Source of the DNA: Prevotella sp.
GTDB lineage: Bacteria; Bacteroidota; Bacteroidia; Bacteroidales; Bacteroidaceae
Assembly: GCA_022641735.1 (NCBI GenBank)
Contig: JALCDQ010000002.1
Coordinates: 1 to 64,000 of the forward strand
Reading direction: 5' to 3'
DNA length: 64,000 nucleotides
Made by a program: the position numbers and the translations under genes. This document shows positions 27,201 to 35,239 of the stretch, piece by piece. Under the pieces are notes generated by a model. The model made no database searches. It was given only the letters and a program-made list of their open reading frames with translations, and was not told the DNA's origin. Position 1 is the first letter of the stretch. Each line of letters opens with the position of its first letter.

Positions 27201-28613
27201 ATGGTAGAGGAATTTCAAAAGAAACTGAGCGATTCTCCAGCAATGCGTTGGACCGCCCTCGTATTGCTGGCGACAGCTATGTTTTTCGGTTACATATTCG
27301 TTGACATCTTGTCACCACTGATGGATTTGCTGCAAACACAGCGAGGTTGGGACCCTGTTTCTTTTGGACACTATGCAGGTTCTGAACCTTTCCTTAATGT
27401 GTTTGTGTTCTTCCTCATCTTTGCAGGAATTATCTTGGATAAGATGGGAGTTCGCTTTACAGCAATTCTCTCTGGTTCTGTAATGGTTTTAGGTGCTGCT
27501 ATCAACTGGTATGCGGTCACAGAATCATTTGAAACGAGTTCATTAAAGACTTTCGTTGACGGCATTCTTAACCTTCCAGATGCCTGGTGGAACATTACAC
27601 CATGGTTTAGAGGCATGCCTGCTTCTGCAAAGTTTGCTGCTATCGGCTTCATGATCTTTGGATGTGGAACTGAAATGGCAGGTATCACGGTTTCCCGTGG
27701 TATCGTGAAATGGTTTGCTGGTCATGAAATGGCTCTCGCAATGGGTGTAGAAATGGCTATTGCACGTGTTGGTGTAGCTGTTGTCATGTTGGGTTCCCCA
27801 GCTATTGCACACATTACTCCTATCAGCGTTTCCCGTCCAGTTGCCTTCGCTTTACTTTTGCTGTGCATAGGTTTAATCTGTTTCATTTCCTATGGATTCA
27901 TGGATAAGAAACTTGATGCACAAGGTGTTAAGGAAGAAAAAGATGAACCTTTCAAGGTGAAAGATATAGGCAAGATTCTTTCTTTAAAGATGTTCTGGTT
28001 GGTTGCATTGTTGTGCGTGCTCTATTATTCAGCTATCTTCCCATTCCAGAAATATGCAATCAACATGCTGCAATGCAATCTTGACTTCTCAGCAGAGGCT
28101 GCAGGCAGGGTCTTCTTTGTATTCCCATTGGGCGCAGCAGCAGTAACCCCATTCTTAGGAAACTATCTTGACCGCAAAGGTAAAGGTGCATCCATGATGA
28201 TATTGGGAGCAATACTCATGATTCTTTGTCATCTCACGTTTGCTTTCATCGTTCCTGCTACCCACTCTGTGATTATCACGTTTATTGCCATTATCGTTTT
28301 GGGAATTTCTTTTTCACTCGTACCAGCTGCCATGTGGCCATCAGTTCCGAAACTGATTGATAACAAGCTTTTGGGTAGTGCTTATGCGTTGATTTTCTGG
28401 ATACAAAACATCGGATTATATGCTTTCCCTATGATTATCGGAAGTATTCTCCATGCTTGTAACCCAGGCGTCACAGACCCATTGAAATACAACTACACCA
28501 TACCAATGTGTGTATTTGCCAGTCTTGGTGTGCTTGCTTTAATCTTAGGCTTTGCTTTGAAAGCATTAGACTTGAAGAAAGGCTATGGACTCGAAGAACC
28601 AAACATCAAGTAG
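27201..28613 (+). CDS. MFS transporter, first of a tandem pair
   Basis: A 470-residue major facilitator with about 12 membrane helices. The loop after helix 2-3 has GIILDKMGVRFT, the MFS motif A region, and helix 5 carries GCGTEMAGITVSRGIVKWF. A cytoplasmic loop rich in charge (about 236-255) splits the two halves. The next gene encodes a clear paralogue with the same blocks (GIILDKCGIRFT, GCDITGITVSKVVTKWF). It starts 45 bp after the peptidase gene and its 3' end overlaps the next gene by 29 bp. Substrate unknown; the pair could carry dipeptides, sugars or organic anions. Confidence 0.85.
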   Translation: MVEEFQKKLSDSPAMRWTALVLLATAMFFGYIFVDILSPLMDLLQTQRGWDPVSFGHYAGSEPFLNVFVFFLIFAGIILDKMGVRFTAILSGSVMVLGAAINWYAVTESFETSSLKTFVDGILNLPDAWWNITPWFRGMPASAKFAAIGFMIFGCGTEMAGITVSRGIVKWFAGHEMALAMGVEMAIARVGVAVVMLGSPAIAHITPISVSRPVAFALLLLCIGLICFISYGFMDKKLDAQGVKEEKDEPFKVKDIGKILSLKMFWLVALLCVLYYSAIFPFQKYAINMLQCNLDFSAEAAGRVFFVFPLGAAAVTPFLGNYLDRKGKGASMMILGAILMILCHLTFAFIVPATHSVIITFIAIIVLGISFSLVPAAMWPSVPKLIDNKLLGSAYALIFWIQNIGLYAFPMIIGSILHACNPGVTDPLKYNYTIPMCVFASLGVLALILGFALKALDLKKGYGLEEPNIK

Positions 28614-29964
28614 ATTTAAACGTTGGACAGTACTCATCATCGTGGCAATTGTCATGATGATGGGTTATGTCTTCTGGGATATTGTATCTCCGCTTTCCAC
28701 ACAGTTGAAGGCTCCCATAGCAGAGGGAGGAATGAATTGGACCTCTGCTGAATATGGTTTCTACGCTGGGAGTTATTCTATATTCAACATATTCTTATTA
28801 ATGCTCTTCTTCGGAGGCATTATTCTTGACAAATGCGGCATACGCTTTACGGGAATAATGGCAACTGGAGTCATGCTTCTGGGTTCTTTTATCAATTATT
28901 ATGCCTTAACGCGAATATCTCCGAATGATTGCGTAGATTTGAGTTTTACACTTTTCGGGCTCATTCCTGAACATATCAAGTTGCAAGTCCTCATTGCCGC
29001 TTTGGGCTTTGGTCTTTTTGGAATGGGGTGTGATATTACGGGAATAACAGTTTCCAAGGTTGTCACGAAGTGGTTTAAAGGCCATGAATTGGCTTCCGCC
29101 ATGGGCATACAAGTGGCTATGGCACGATTGGGAACTGCATCTGCATTGAGTTTCAGTCCGCTCATTGCCATGAATTTCGGCTTATCAGCACCAATATTGG
29201 TGGGCGCTTTTATGCTGTTAATCGGCTTTGTGTTATTCCTTATTTACATCTTCATGGATAAGGACTTTGACAGAAACAAGAGAATTGTTTCATTGGAAGC
29301 AAACGATGAGAGTTTCCGTTTCCGCGATTTCGTGAAAGTACTTCAAAATCCAGGCTTCTGGATGATTGCCATCCTCTGCGTTTTTTTCTACAGTTCTATC
29401 CGCCCTTTTATGAAGTTTGCGACGGATTTGCTCATCAACAAATATGGTGTTGAAGGCGTTACGGCTGGCTGGATAGTGTCCGCCCTCCCCTATGCGACCA
29501 TCATCCTCACTCCCTTATTTGGCTCTATCTATGACCGAATAGGTAAAGGCGCCACGCTGATGCTTATCGGATGCGTTCTCGTTACGATATGCCATATCTG
29601 TCTGTTGCTGCCTTTCGTGACATCTACATGGTTTGCCACAGTCATCATGATTATCCTCGGCATCGCTTTTTCGCTTGTCCCGAGTGCCATGTGGCCGTCT
29701 GTCCCCAAGATAGTACCCCTAAAACAGTTGGGCACCGCTTATAGTATTATTTACTATATACAAAATCTTGGGCTTATGTTAGTCCCTATGTGGGTTGGAG
29801 ATGTCATCGGACAAAACACCACTTCTGATGGTCATGTGGATTTCACAATGCCCATGATGATATTTGTTGGCTTTGGCGTTGTTGCCATTTTCATATCTTC
29901 CATCCTCCTGATTATGGATAAGAAGAAGCATTATGGCCTTGAGGATGCCAATATCATCAAATAA
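28585..29964 (+). CDS. MFS transporter, second of a tandem pair
   Basis: A 459-residue 12-helix major facilitator, paralogous over its full length to the preceding one. The ATG at 28585 lies 29 bp inside the previous gene in another frame; the first residues MDSKNQTSSRFKRW lead directly into helix 1, aligning with the N-terminus of the paralogue, so this start is good. The best conserved shared block is SLVPAAMWPSVPK in the first and SLVPSAMWPSVPK here, in helix 10-11. Overlap implies coupled translation of the two, which would fit equal amounts or a hetero-oligomer. Substrate unknown. Confidence 0.85.
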   Translation: MDSKNQTSSRFKRWTVLIIVAIVMMMGYVFWDIVSPLSTQLKAPIAEGGMNWTSAEYGFYAGSYSIFNIFLLMLFFGGIILDKCGIRFTGIMATGVMLLGSFINYYALTRISPNDCVDLSFTLFGLIPEHIKLQVLIAALGFGLFGMGCDITGITVSKVVTKWFKGHELASAMGIQVAMARLGTASALSFSPLIAMNFGLSAPILVGAFMLLIGFVLFLIYIFMDKDFDRNKRIVSLEANDESFRFRDFVKVLQNPGFWMIAILCVFFYSSIRPFMKFATDLLINKYGVEGVTAGWIVSALPYATIILTPLFGSIYDRIGKGATLMLIGCVLVTICHICLLLPFVTSTWFATVIMIILGIAFSLVPSAMWPSVPKIVPLKQLGTAYSIIYYIQNLGLMLVPMWVGDVIGQNTTSDGHVDFTMPMMIFVGFGVVAIFISSILLIMDKKKHYGLEDANIIK

Positions 29965-29991
29965 ATACGGGATATAGGATAACTGATTTTC

Positions 29992-30017
29992 AGGTTGCAA
30001 ATAATTATAGGCAACCT
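29992..30017 (+). terminator. Weak terminator after the pyrG-MFS operon
   Basis: AGGTTGC and GCAACCT pair (7 bp) across 12 nt, 28 bp after the second MFS stop, with no real T run. It is the only hairpin before the 408-bp repeat. Confidence 0.35.
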
Positions 30018-30025
30018 TCTAAATC

Positions 30026-30433
30026 GTTAACAAATTAACTTAAAACAGCTTGCAAGATTTATACAAGTTACTAATGAAATATGCAAAAACGTTTATCGAC
30101 ATAGGACGTTTGGCCTTTTGTATAGGCACGTTTGGCCAAACGAGGCGCTTATTTGGCCTAACGTGGACCTCATTAATCGTTGTTTAGAGGGTCGAAAGCT
30201 ACCTTTTACAAGGTAATTAACCACTTTTTACAAGGTCAAAAGTGGCTTTTAAGGATGAAATCAGACTTTTTCAAAAACCGACCTCGCCAAAAAGGCCCTT
30301 TTCGTGCGTTATAAGCGACTTAATTTTTAGAGGTTCACTGTATGAAGCCTCGCCTTTTGCAGAGGCTCATATCCGTTTTGCATAATTATGCAAAAACAGT
30401 ATTTAGTTTTGCATAAAGTTAGTCTGATATATT
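30026..30433. repeat. 408-bp dispersed intergenic repeat, copy 1
   Basis: This stretch aligns without gaps to 50130-50537 with 58 differences by my count (about 86% identity). No reading frame of useful length is common to both copies. Contents in order: a variable AT-rich head, three TTTGGCC units at 22/21-bp spacing including the palindrome CGTTTGGCCAAACG (30130-30143), four degenerate units of the GTAAAA array (30169-30253), a hairpin at 30330-30351, the 20-bp palindrome at 30376-30395 and a hairpin at 30388-30414. It lies between convergent genes. It could be a structured RNA or a non-autonomous mobile element; no target-site duplication is evident. Confidence 0.85.
30103..30253. repeat. 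Seven units in 22-bp register inside repeat copy 1
   Basis: Seven 19-bp units with 3-bp spacers run at 30103, 30125, 30147, 30169, 30191, 30213 and 30235. The first three share TTTGGCC (spacing 22 then 21), the last three resemble the GTAAAA family and the fourth is degenerate. AAAGCTAC (30195-30202) can pair with GTGGCTTT (30242-30249); in copy 2 the one G-U pair of this stem becomes G-C. Confidence 0.65.
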
Positions 30434-30532
30434 GGACTAAATGTAAGTGAATTGTAAAAAAGGGTCTTCCAAAGAACAAGATGTATTTGCCGATTTCCTT
30501 AGTTATCTTTCACACTTATATATACAGCAAAG

Positions 30533-30564
30533 CGCGCCCAAATATTCAATTGTATTTGGGTGCG
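30533..30564. terminator. Terminator after the peptide transporter gene
   Basis: CGCGCCCAAATA pairs with TATTTGGGTGCG across 8 nt (12 bp, one G-U), 18 bp after the transporter stop codon on the minus strand. The T run is short on the minus side; ATTTTG follows on the plus side, so it may act in both directions. Between the repeat and this hairpin (30434-30532) I see nothing. Confidence 0.5.
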
Positions 30565-30582
30565 ATTTTGATTAATTCTTAA

Positions 30583-32139
30583 TTATTGCATGGTAACTCT
30601 TTCGAGCCACTTCACCATTCCAAACATGACTCCCATCGAAATGAGACATACCAACAAGAATACTGTCCAGCATTCCCAAATCGGCCATTTATTGTACATC
30701 AACGGACCTATCCAAAGCAGGCAGTTTCCTACTGCAGTAGCTCCTAACCATAGACCTTGGCATAATCCTTGAAGGTGCTTTGGAGCAACTTTTGATACGA
30801 AGCTTAAGCCTAATGGTGAGATAAACAATTCTGCAACAGTAAGGAAGAAATAGGTAAGTATCAATACCCATGGGCCTGCTTTCAATCCAGCCTTTGCTGC
30901 ATCACTCATTGCGGTGAAGCTCTCTGCTGATGGGTAGCCTGAAATGAATGAATAGAGAGCCAAGAAGAGATAAGCACATCCGGCAATTCCCATTCCATAG
31001 GCAATCTTTCGAGGTGTAGATATAGTGCGACCAGACTTTGTCAACCTTGCAAAAATCCACATAATAATAGGTGTCAAGATGATGACAAAGAATGGATTTA
31101 CGGCCTGCCAAATCTCAGGAGCTACGCTATCGGTCTGCACAAAGTCACGTGCAAAGAACGAAAGGCTCTGTCCGTTCTGATGGAAAGAGAACCAGAAGAA
31201 TACTGAAATGCCCAAAACAGCGAAGAGAGCATACATGCGTTGCTTGATTTCCTTTGCCATTGAGACCTTTTCTTCTTCGGTATAATTCTCTGAAACCACA
31301 ACTTCTTTCTTTCCCGGAGTTGGGAAAAGATGCTTAGAAAGCAAGAATATAGCCAGAGAAACTAGCATCATCAGCACTGAAGCAATGAAACTATAGTGGA
31401 TTCCCGTATTGAATACATCCAGATATTGAGGGCAGAATGAAGCCAAGTCTGATACATTTCCACCAACTTGAGTTGTAAGTTCGCGGAGATTATCCATATC
31501 TGTTGAATTGATTGTACCATTAATAAACTCATGACACAACTTTGGAAGGTCAGCATTATAGATAAATCCATGAACCTTCAACCACCATCCTCTGAGCAAA
31601 GGAGCTATAAAAGGAGCTGCCAAAGCACCGATGTTGATGAACACATAGAATATCTGGAAACCGGCATCACGCTGTCCTTGAGCCCACTTCAGACGTTCCG
31701 GACTTTGCTTCGCAGCGTCAGTTTCAAAGTTATCATACATCTGTCCGACAATCGCCTGAAGGTTTCCCTTGAAGAGACCATTGCCACATGCGATGAGTGC
31801 TAACGCAAAAATGGTGAAGCAAAGAAGTGCTGTATTGTTCTCAGGAGTAGCCATGACGGGGATGGACAATGCCACATAACCGATTGCCATGACCACAAGT
31901 CCACTCGCAATCGTGCGCTTATAGTTCTGTGTACGGTCGGCAATGATACCTCCAACAAGGCTCAATACATAGATGGCAGCAAGGAAAAGGGCGGCAATAA
32001 GCCCCGACTGAGCATCGGATAATCCGAATTTAGAACAAAGAAAGAGGGCAAGCACGGCGTTCATGATATAATATCCGAATCGCTCTCCCATGTTACTCAA
32101 GGCCGCAAGAAGCAGACCTTTTGGATGATTTTTAAACAT
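30583..32139 (-). CDS. POT family peptide transporter
   Basis: A 518-residue proton-coupled oligopeptide transporter (PTR2/POT branch of the MFS) with about 12-14 membrane helices, importing di- and tripeptides. Helix 1 carries NMGERFGYY, the Bacteroidota version of E-x-x-E-R-F-x-Y-Y in which the first Glu is Asn. GGIIADR is the motif A loop, and the late block SPLGLSFVSKVAPKHLQG matches the PTR2 signature 2. It follows the porin-like gene by 16 bp and is the third gene of a LysM-porin-transporter unit, so it may be supplied with peptides by that outer-membrane protein. Confidence 0.9.
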   Translation of the reverse strand: MFKNHPKGLLLAALSNMGERFGYYIMNAVLALFLCSKFGLSDAQSGLIAALFLAAIYVLSLVGGIIADRTQNYKRTIASGLVVMAIGYVALSIPVMATPENNTALLCFTIFALALIACGNGLFKGNLQAIVGQMYDNFETDAAKQSPERLKWAQGQRDAGFQIFYVFINIGALAAPFIAPLLRGWWLKVHGFIYNADLPKLCHEFINGTINSTDMDNLRELTTQVGGNVSDLASFCPQYLDVFNTGIHYSFIASVLMMLVSLAIFLLSKHLFPTPGKKEVVVSENYTEEEKVSMAKEIKQRMYALFAVLGISVFFWFSFHQNGQSLSFFARDFVQTDSVAPEIWQAVNPFFVIILTPIIMWIFARLTKSGRTISTPRKIAYGMGIAGCAYLFLALYSFISGYPSAESFTAMSDAAKAGLKAGPWVLILTYFFLTVAELFISPLGLSFVSKVAPKHLQGLCQGLWLGATAVGNCLLWIGPLMYNKWPIWECWTVFLLVCLISMGVMFGMVKWLERVTMQ

Positions 32140-32155
32140 AATATTATATTTTTAG

Positions 32156-32902
32156 TTACAATTTATTCTTCTTGGTCTTAGTAATATCAAAAAGATAGGT
32201 AAGTTTTATGACGATATTTCCAAAGTTAGAACTGCCGAAATAGTCACGTTTGGTATCCCCATAAATGTTGCCCAATCCATAATAATAGCGTGCTTCAAGC
32301 AATATATGGCCTGCTTTTGGAATGCTGTATTCAGCCCCTATTCCTGCCACAATTCCATAATCGAACTTGTTTTCCACAGCCATCGTGTCCTGCGCAACCA
32401 CTGTCGTTGCCCTATCCGTCGTGTTTCTGGTTGCCAAATCGAAGTTCATAGAGGTGCTTTCACTGAGATATGTGCCAAATTGAGGCCCCATATTCACAAA
32501 GAAATTCAACCCTTTGCTTTCCCTTCCCCATGCCAAATGCGCCATAATAGGTATTTGCACATAATTGATAGTACGGCTGTAAGATTCAGCAACACCCGTT
32601 ACGGAATTAATAACCGGTTGGTCTTTAGATGTCAAAATCTTCTCTTTCCATCCGATGGAAGCATAGTTTACCTCCGCATAAATTGACGCTATGGTCTTGA
32701 AGTACTTCTCACAAACATAGCGTAAAGACACTCCTCCGGTGATACCTCCATGCATTGACTGCGGTACTGTTGGGGTGAAAGCCACGTTGCTGAGCACATA
32801 TCCCCCATTCACTCCTATTGTCAAGTCGTTGCGATGCTCTCCAATTTGGGCATTAACCACCATTGGAATGAAAAGCAATATATATAATAAGGTCTTTTTC
32901 AT
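32156..32902 (-). CDS. PorT-like outer-membrane beta-barrel protein
   Basis: A 248-residue outer-membrane protein with signal peptide (about 1-18, VNAQ) and an eight-strand-like barrel pattern, starting with LTIGVNGGYVLSNVAFTP, which is the usual opening of the PorT/OMP_b-brl_2 family. Alternating aromatic strands (LEARYYYGLGNI) are seen near the C-terminus. It begins directly after the stop of the LysM gene and is followed 16 bp later by the peptide transporter. Members of this broad family serve various roles and I cannot assign one. Confidence 0.8.
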   Translation of the reverse strand: MKKTLLYILLFIPMVVNAQIGEHRNDLTIGVNGGYVLSNVAFTPTVPQSMHGGITGGVSLRYVCEKYFKTIASIYAEVNYASIGWKEKILTSKDQPVINSVTGVAESYSRTINYVQIPIMAHLAWGRESKGLNFFVNMGPQFGTYLSESTSMNFDLATRNTTDRATTVVAQDTMAVENKFDYGIVAGIGAEYSIPKAGHILLEARYYYGLGNIYGDTKRDYFGSSNFGNIVIKLTYLFDITKTKKNKL

Positions 32903-34258
32903 TTAATATGTTATGGATTCTATACTATTGTCGGTCTTATAATGAATCAACTCAAAATTGGAATTCTGATAACCTCCCTCTCCTTCTTTAACGAAATTAT
33001 AGGACGTTTGCACAGGTGTAGAAACTGTCAAATCACGTGCTCCTGAGAAGTTTTTGCCATATTTATGCAGTCCTTGCAAGAAGAATTGGGCCTGGTCGTA
33101 ACCCGTAATGGCAAAGCGAGGCAACGCATATTGCATGTCTTGATGAAACGCTTTGCGATATCGTTCCTCCAATTGCTTCACGCGAGGAGATAACGGATTA
33201 TAATAGAATGTTGTTGGTATATACGTGTCAAACTTATTGAAATTGTCGAGATTGTTCTTTGTAAACATCAACCATTCTGTGTATCCGAACAATGAAACCT
33301 TAATTTGTGGATAACTAATCAACAAGCTGCTCAACTTTGCAAATGCCACATTCAATGCCGGAGAACGACCTGAATTCAGAATCACGACATTCGGTTGCGT
33401 GCGTGAAAACGCTTTTGAGAACATCTGTTCGGATGATTTTAAGTTGGTAATGCTGTATTTGATGCCCTTTTGCTCTAATTGATTACGAAGTCCGAAAGTA
33501 AAGACACCTTTCTTGCTGACGGTGTCGTTGCAATCAACAAATACCGGATGATGATTCGGGAAACGCTCAAAATAAGCCTTGATAGCGTCATTATTCAGAT
33601 TCGAAGCACTCTGATAGACTTGGTATATATGGGCATTACTGCCCACTTCATCCCCAGTTATAGAAAAAGGTATTACCATTTTAATGTCATAAGTCTTGCA
33701 AAAATCACCCAAAGCCTTCACTTGAGGAGTATAGAGAGGACCAAAAATAACGTCGCAATCCTTCGCTCCCTGTTGCAGTAAAGTCTGTCGGATATCGGCA
33801 TCGATAGGCACATTCCAAGCATGGACATCGATGGAAAGACCTTCAGCCTTCATGTCCTCACAGGCAAGAAGGAAGCCCCGATAGTATTCCACCATCCTTT
33901 TTCCGTCACGGTCAACATTATGCAATGGCAGCATAATGCCCACTTTCACCGTTCTGAACTTAACGTCCATCTTCACGGGAGTCTGTCCTTTCTTACTTAC
34001 AGAAGCAGGAACGACCGCCTTGCTGATATAAGGTATGAAAAGCGTATCACCTTTCTTGAGCTCATATCCAGCCTCTTTCATCTCTGGATTGGCATTCATA
34101 AGGTCGGGAATCGTCAATCCGTATTTCTTCGCAATACCGAAAATGGTATCCTTCTTCTTTACCTTGTAAAGGTCTTGCCACTTGTTTATTTGTGAATAAG
34201 CACAAGTGCCTATAAACAAAGCAAACATCACAAGTATGTATCTTAAATATTGTCTCAT
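32903..34258 (-). CDS. LysM domain fused to type 1 periplasmic-binding fold
   Basis: A 451-residue periplasmic protein. The start at 34258 (MRQYLRY...) gives a proper signal peptide ending AYSQ; an ATG at 34288 in frame would add 10 polar residues. A LysM domain lies at about 32-78 (YKVKKKDTIFGIAKKYGLT ... LKKGDTLFIP), binding GlcNAc in peptidoglycan. Residues about 105-420 look like a type 1 periplasmic-binding domain of the Leu/Ile/Val class (VGIMLPLHNVDRDGKRMVEYYRG, VIFGPLYTPQV, YDQAQFFLQGL). This pairing resembles LpoA-like regulators of cell-wall synthases more than a transporter subunit. It is the first gene of its operon. Domain calls are firm, function open. Confidence 0.82.
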   Translation of the reverse strand: MRQYLRYILVMFALFIGTCAYSQINKWQDLYKVKKKDTIFGIAKKYGLTIPDLMNANPEMKEAGYELKKGDTLFIPYISKAVVPASVSKKGQTPVKMDVKFRTVKVGIMLPLHNVDRDGKRMVEYYRGFLLACEDMKAEGLSIDVHAWNVPIDADIRQTLLQQGAKDCDVIFGPLYTPQVKALGDFCKTYDIKMVIPFSITGDEVGSNAHIYQVYQSASNLNNDAIKAYFERFPNHHPVFVDCNDTVSKKGVFTFGLRNQLEQKGIKYSITNLKSSEQMFSKAFSRTQPNVVILNSGRSPALNVAFAKLSSLLISYPQIKVSLFGYTEWLMFTKNNLDNFNKFDTYIPTTFYYNPLSPRVKQLEERYRKAFHQDMQYALPRFAITGYDQAQFFLQGLHKYGKNFSGARDLTVSTPVQTSYNFVKEGEGGYQNSNFELIHYKTDNSIESITY

Positions 34259-34285
34259 ATCTGATTGATAATCATATTTCACTTG

Positions 34286-34293
34286 CAAAAATA
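34286..34293 (-). promoter_or_regulatory. Promoter -7 box of the LysM operon
   Basis: TATTTTTG on the minus strand, 27 bp before the chosen ATG of the LysM gene. It is back to back with the plus-strand promoter at 34338 in a 107-bp divergent gap. No good -33 element is seen. Confidence 0.45.
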
Positions 34294-34337
34294 CAAAAAA
34301 ATATCTAATCAGTAATCAATAATCGCTAATCTTTTAT

Positions 34338-34345
34338 TATCTTTG
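34338..34345 (+). promoter_or_regulatory. Promoter -7 box of the T9SS cargo gene
   Basis: TATCTTTG, 20 bp before the ATG at 34366. The upstream element is not clear. Confidence 0.6.
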
Positions 34346-34365
34346 CAAGATTATAATGAAAGAAA

Positions 34366-35073
34366 ATGAAAATTAAACATATTTTTTTGCTTTTGGTTGC
34401 CTTTTTCTTGTCAGGAAACATGGCTGCGCAAACGCCGACGATATCACCTTCCGTTACCTTCACCGACGCTGAAGGCAATGAAAGCAGTGAACTTTCATTT
34501 TCGGGTTCTGCGCCTGTTATAGGCACATTCAAGGCTAATCCTTCCAATATCAGCGGTTGGACAGCCAACTATGAGTGGCGATTCTATACCGAAGGAAAGG
34601 AAGACAGCCCTTATCTTGTAAGATATGAAGAAAACACCGAGTATACTTTCACGACTTCGGGCTCAAATTATATCGTATGCTATGCCACTTTTGTGCAGGG
34701 AACCGATACCATTGCCTATACCCAATCTTATTGGAAAGATGCCGGTGCAATCTCTGTTTCCATCTATGAAAGCAAGCTTGAGATGCCCAATGCCTTTTCT
34801 CCTAACGGCGATGGAATCAATGATATATACAAGGCAAAGTCTGGTTATCAGAGCATCATAGAGTTTCATGCCTACATCTTCAATCGTTGGGGGCAAAAGC
34901 TTTACGATTGGTCAGACCCTTCTGGAGGCTGGGATGGCAAGTTCAAAGGCAAGGATGTGAAAGACGGAGTCTACTTCTGTTTGGTGCAAGCACGCGGTGC
35001 TGACGGGCGGAAATTCAACATCAAGAAGGACGTGAACCTATTGCGGGAATATACGGAAACAACCAATAATTGA
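34366..35073 (+). CDS. T9SS type B sorting domain protein
   Basis: A 235-residue secreted protein. After a signal peptide (1-22, MAAQ) comes a PKD-like beta domain (about 28-125) and then the gliding-motility-associated C-terminal (CHU_C) domain, recognised by MPNAFSPNGDGINDIY, FNRWGQKLYD, GGWDGKFKGKDVKDGVYF. CHU_C directs proteins through the outer membrane by the type IX secretion system (type B signal). Typical cargo is much larger, so this is a minimal cargo with one small domain; it could act in surface assembly or as a chaperone-like sorting unit. It is monocistronic and followed 65 bp on by a palindromic array. Confidence 0.87.
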   Translation: MKIKHIFLLLVAFFLSGNMAAQTPTISPSVTFTDAEGNESSELSFSGSAPVIGTFKANPSNISGWTANYEWRFYTEGKEDSPYLVRYEENTEYTFTTSGSNYIVCYATFVQGTDTIAYTQSYWKDAGAISVSIYESKLEMPNAFSPNGDGINDIYKAKSGYQSIIEFHAYIFNRWGQKLYDWSDPSGGWDGKFKGKDVKDGVYFCLVQARGADGRKFNIKKDVNLLREYTETTNN

Positions 35074-35138
35074 GGCAAAATAATAAACACTCAAAACGAA
35101 AAACAATGAGGACGGAATGCGCTATATGGAAAGGCTTT

Positions 35139-35239
35139 GTAAAAGGTAACCTTTTACAGCGTAAAAGACCGTCTTTTACATCGTAAAAAGCTATTAAAAG
35201 GAAGGTAAACAGATACCTTTTACAAAGTAAGGTAAAAAG
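35139..35239. repeat. Four-unit 22-bp array running up to the uvrA start codon
   Basis: Units at 35139, 35161, 35183 and 35205 (spacers agc, atc, aag). Unit 1 is a perfect odd palindrome, GTAAAAGGTAACCTTTTAC. Unit 3 ends AAAAGG instead of TTTAC and is the reverse complement of the CCTTTTAAT type seen at 1596 and 53129, so the array seems inverted relative to those. A partial fifth unit in register (35227 on) runs into the ATG of uvrA at 35240. It lies 65 bp after the upstream stop codon. Confidence 0.9.

Noticed and set aside
30376..30395. TTTTGCATAATTATGCAAAA as a site-specific recombination or attachment site
   Set aside because: It is a perfect palindrome in copy 1, but copy 2 differs (TTGCATAAATATGCAA), and no integrase is nearby. 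Its arms are better explained by the hairpin series of the repeat.
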